A stretch of DNA of 40,595 nucleotides, taken from Alphaproteobacteria bacterium. Lineage in GTDB: Bacteria; Pseudomonadota; Alphaproteobacteria; GCA-2731375. The stretch spans positions 1 through 40,595 of the forward strand of contig VGEV01000014.1 in assembly GCA_016869175.1 (NCBI GenBank), given 5' to 3'. The position numbers and the translations under genes were made by a program. Positions 39,145-40,595 of the stretch are shown piece by piece. The notes below the pieces were generated by a model, which made no database searches, was not told where the DNA came from, and saw only the letters and a program-made list of their open reading frames with translations. Positions within the stretch are counted from its first letter, which is position 1. The number at the start of each line of letters is the position of its first letter.

Positions 39145-40257
39145 ATGCAACTCGGCATCTTCATGCAGCCGGTCCACGATCCGGCGCGCGATCTGACCGA
39201 GGTGCTGCAGCAGGATCGCGAAACGATCCTGCTGGCCGACCGGCTGGGCTATTCCGAATGCTGGATCGGCGAGCACATTACCGCCACGGTCGAGCCGATC
39301 ACTTCGCCGTTGGTGTTCCTGGCCTCGCTGATCGATGGCACGCGGCAGATCAAGCTCGGCACCGGCGTATTCTGCCTGGCACAGAAGCACCCGGCGATCA
39401 TCGCCGCCGAGGCCGCGCTGTTCGACCATCTCTGTAAGGGCCGCTTCAACATGGGCATCGGTCCCGGCGGCCTGTCGAGCGACCTGGAACTGTTCGGCGC
39501 GCAAGACCCGACCGTCAGGGCCGAGCGCACCCTGGAATCGATCGACATGATCCTGAAGATCTGGGCGCAAGAGCCGCCTTATAACCTGCGGGGCAAGCAC
39601 TACAGCGTCACAATCGCCGACATGTCGCGCAAGGAGTTCGGCGTCGGCTGTATTCCCAAGCCTTATCAGCGCCCGCATCCGCCGCTGGCCGTCTCGTTGA
39701 TGTCGCCCGAATCCGCCAATGCCCGCATCGCTGGCGAGCGCGGCTGGATTCCGCTGTCGGGCGCCGCCTTCGTGCAGCCGCGCTACATCCGCTCCCACTG
39801 GGAGCAGTTCAGTCGCGGCGCGGCCGCCGCCGGCCGATCGGCCAACCGCGCGATCTGGCGCGTCTGCCGCTCGATCATGGTGTTCCCAAGCGATACCGAG
39901 GCCGACGACTACATCACCAACCCCAAGGGGCCTTTCAACTTCTACTTCCGCTACGTCATGTCCTCGTTCGGCCAGCGCAACATGTTGCATCTGGTGCGGC
40001 CCGACGGCCGCGAGCAGGATGCGAGCGTCAGCTGGCTCGACATCGCCCGCTCGCAGGTGGCGCATGGCAGTCCGGCCCGCGTGCTCGACCAGCTCGTGCA
40101 TCTCCACGAGCGGCTGGGCGGATTCGGCGTGCTGGTAGCCATCGCGCACGAATGGGACGATCCGGCGGTCTGCCGGCGTTCGATGGAGCTGTTGGCGACC
40201 CAGGTGATGCCAAAGCTGAGCCAGCACGCCGCCAGCCTGCGTCAAGTCGCGGAGTAG
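39145..40257 (+). CDS. LLM-class flavin-dependent oxidoreductase (bacterial luciferase-like monooxygenase)
   Basis: 370 residues. MQLGIFMQPVHDP and LADRLGYSECWIGEHITATVEPITSPLVFLASLI form the first strands of the luciferase barrel. KLGTGVFCLAQKHPAIIAAEAALFDHLCKGRFNMGIGPGG is the flavin-side signature, followed by DPTVRAERTLESIDMILKIW. This is the alkanal-monooxygenase-like group, normally using FMNH2 from a partner reductase and oxygen; the substrate is unknown. AGGAGGA precedes the ATG at good distance. Palindromic repeat copy 3 lies just downstream. Confidence 0.92.
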   Translation: MQLGIFMQPVHDPARDLTEVLQQDRETILLADRLGYSECWIGEHITATVEPITSPLVFLASLIDGTRQIKLGTGVFCLAQKHPAIIAAEAALFDHLCKGRFNMGIGPGGLSSDLELFGAQDPTVRAERTLESIDMILKIWAQEPPYNLRGKHYSVTIADMSRKEFGVGCIPKPYQRPHPPLAVSLMSPESANARIAGERGWIPLSGAAFVQPRYIRSHWEQFSRGAAAAGRSANRAIWRVCRSIMVFPSDTEADDYITNPKGPFNFYFRYVMSSFGQRNMLHLVRPDGREQDASVSWLDIARSQVAHGSPARVLDQLVHLHERLGGFGVLVAIAHEWDDPAVCRRSMELLATQVMPKLSQHAASLRQVAE

Positions 40258-40264
40258 CCCGCCG

Positions 40265-40383
40265 CTCGCGCGGTGTCCGATCGGAGGGCATCGCGCCAAG
40301 CGATCGATCGGATCGGCGCCCACCGCTCGGCCGTCATGGTTGCAGCGCCATGGCTGCCGGTGAAAGCGAACCCGCCGGTTCGC
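40265..40383 (+). repeat. Intergenic palindromic repeat, copy 3
   Basis: It starts eight bases after the LLM gene stop. It aligns with the reverse complement of copy 2 over about 120 bases, sharing GCGCGGTGTCCGATC, GGCATCGCG, ATCGGATCGG and GCCGGTTCGC. The central hairpin has arms GCGAACC (40366-40372) and GGTTCGC (40377-40383) around CGCC. The outer arm seen in copies 1 and 2 (AACGGAA) is missing after 40383. Confidence 0.8.
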
Positions 40384-40595
40384 CTAGGTCATGAACTCAT
40401 AAATGGGTTTCCCAAAGTTGGCGAAGGGTGATTCAAGGGTCCTCGAGGAGGGTCGAGGATGCCTGCACTGGAGTGGACCCCTTTTGTGGGACCACGATGA
40501 GGCCTTTCTAAGGTGGAGCCGCGCTTTCCCCTGTCATCCTTTCATGCTGCCAGTTGCTGTTGCGGCGGCTGTGGGCATGTGGGCGACGCGCCAGC
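40384..40595. other. Unassigned right edge, possible start of a mobile element
   Basis: No convincing gene. Base composition drops from the window norm: 40390-40440 contains runs such as CATGAACTCATAAATGGG. It then reads GGAGTGGACCCC and AGGCCTTTCTAAGGTGGAGCC, which look like the ends or flanks of transposable elements I have seen in GC-rich proteobacteria. No transposase frame can be confirmed before the window ends. A 10-bp palindrome TCCTCGAGGA is at 40440-40449. Confidence 0.35.

Noticed and set aside
1-40595. CRISPR array, tRNA or rRNA genes
   Set aside because: No regularly spaced direct repeats, no cloverleaf with a GGTTCGAATCC-type T-arm, and no rRNA-like conserved stretches were seen. 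GGTTCG in the palindromic repeats lacks the rest of a tRNA.

Overview
The window is a densely coded, very GC-rich stretch of chromosome, most likely from an alphaproteobacterium of the Rhodospirillales type or a close relative. The reasons are the dnaX-ybaB-recR order at the left end, an ArsR/methyltransferase-fusion regulator in front of metF-metH, the mlaA-mlaC pair, EttA, and the families of the acyl-CoA and aromatic enzymes. I see no rRNA, tRNA, CRISPR array or intact insertion sequence.

Layout. 1-1.4 kb: end of dnaX, ybaB and recR (replication and repair). 1.4-4.5 kb: acyl-CoA genes (MDR reductase, SCP2-type thiolase, SDR). 4.5-9.3 kb: a minus-strand operon with three coupled glycosyltransferases (GT9, GT2, GT4; probably lipopolysaccharide core), then an alpha/beta hydrolase and a dihydroorotase-like amidohydrolase. 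9.4-10.3 kb: ygfZ-type Fe-S maintenance protein. 10.4-15.9 kb: the methionine/SAM-cycle operon sahR-metF-metH, with a near-perfect 20-bp palindromic operator over its promoter. 16.1-17.6 kb: mlaA-mlaC (outer-membrane lipid asymmetry). 17.9-20.4 kb: ettA and a DnaQ-type exonuclease.

20.4-23.3 kb is the most disturbed part. A CBS/DUF294 nucleotidyltransferase without its N-terminus abuts, head to head, the last 130 codons of a sodium:solute symporter. Beyond it lie a perfect 22-bp palindrome and a frameshifted YggT-like membrane gene. The simplest reading is a deletion that fused two divergent genes and removed the promoter region and most of the transporter.

23.3-33 kb carries catabolic genes: a giant fused indolepyruvate:ferredoxin oxidoreductase, a hotdog thioesterase, a CBU_0592-type membrane protein, two tandem BenE-family transporters, a nitroreductase and an extended CoA-transferase. 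33-40.3 kb holds HrpB helicase, a 2-keto-4-pentenoate hydratase-like protein, two luciferase-like oxidoreductases, MscL, a DUF4197 protein and a glycine-zipper lipoprotein.

Three intergenic sites (about 17.8, 20.4 and 40.3 kb) carry related copies of a palindromic repeat, each next to gene 3' ends. This looks like a REP-like family. The last 210 bases are less GC-rich, contain no recognisable gene and may be the edge of a mobile element. All functional calls rest on reading the translated sequence and remembered family features; no database search was run.
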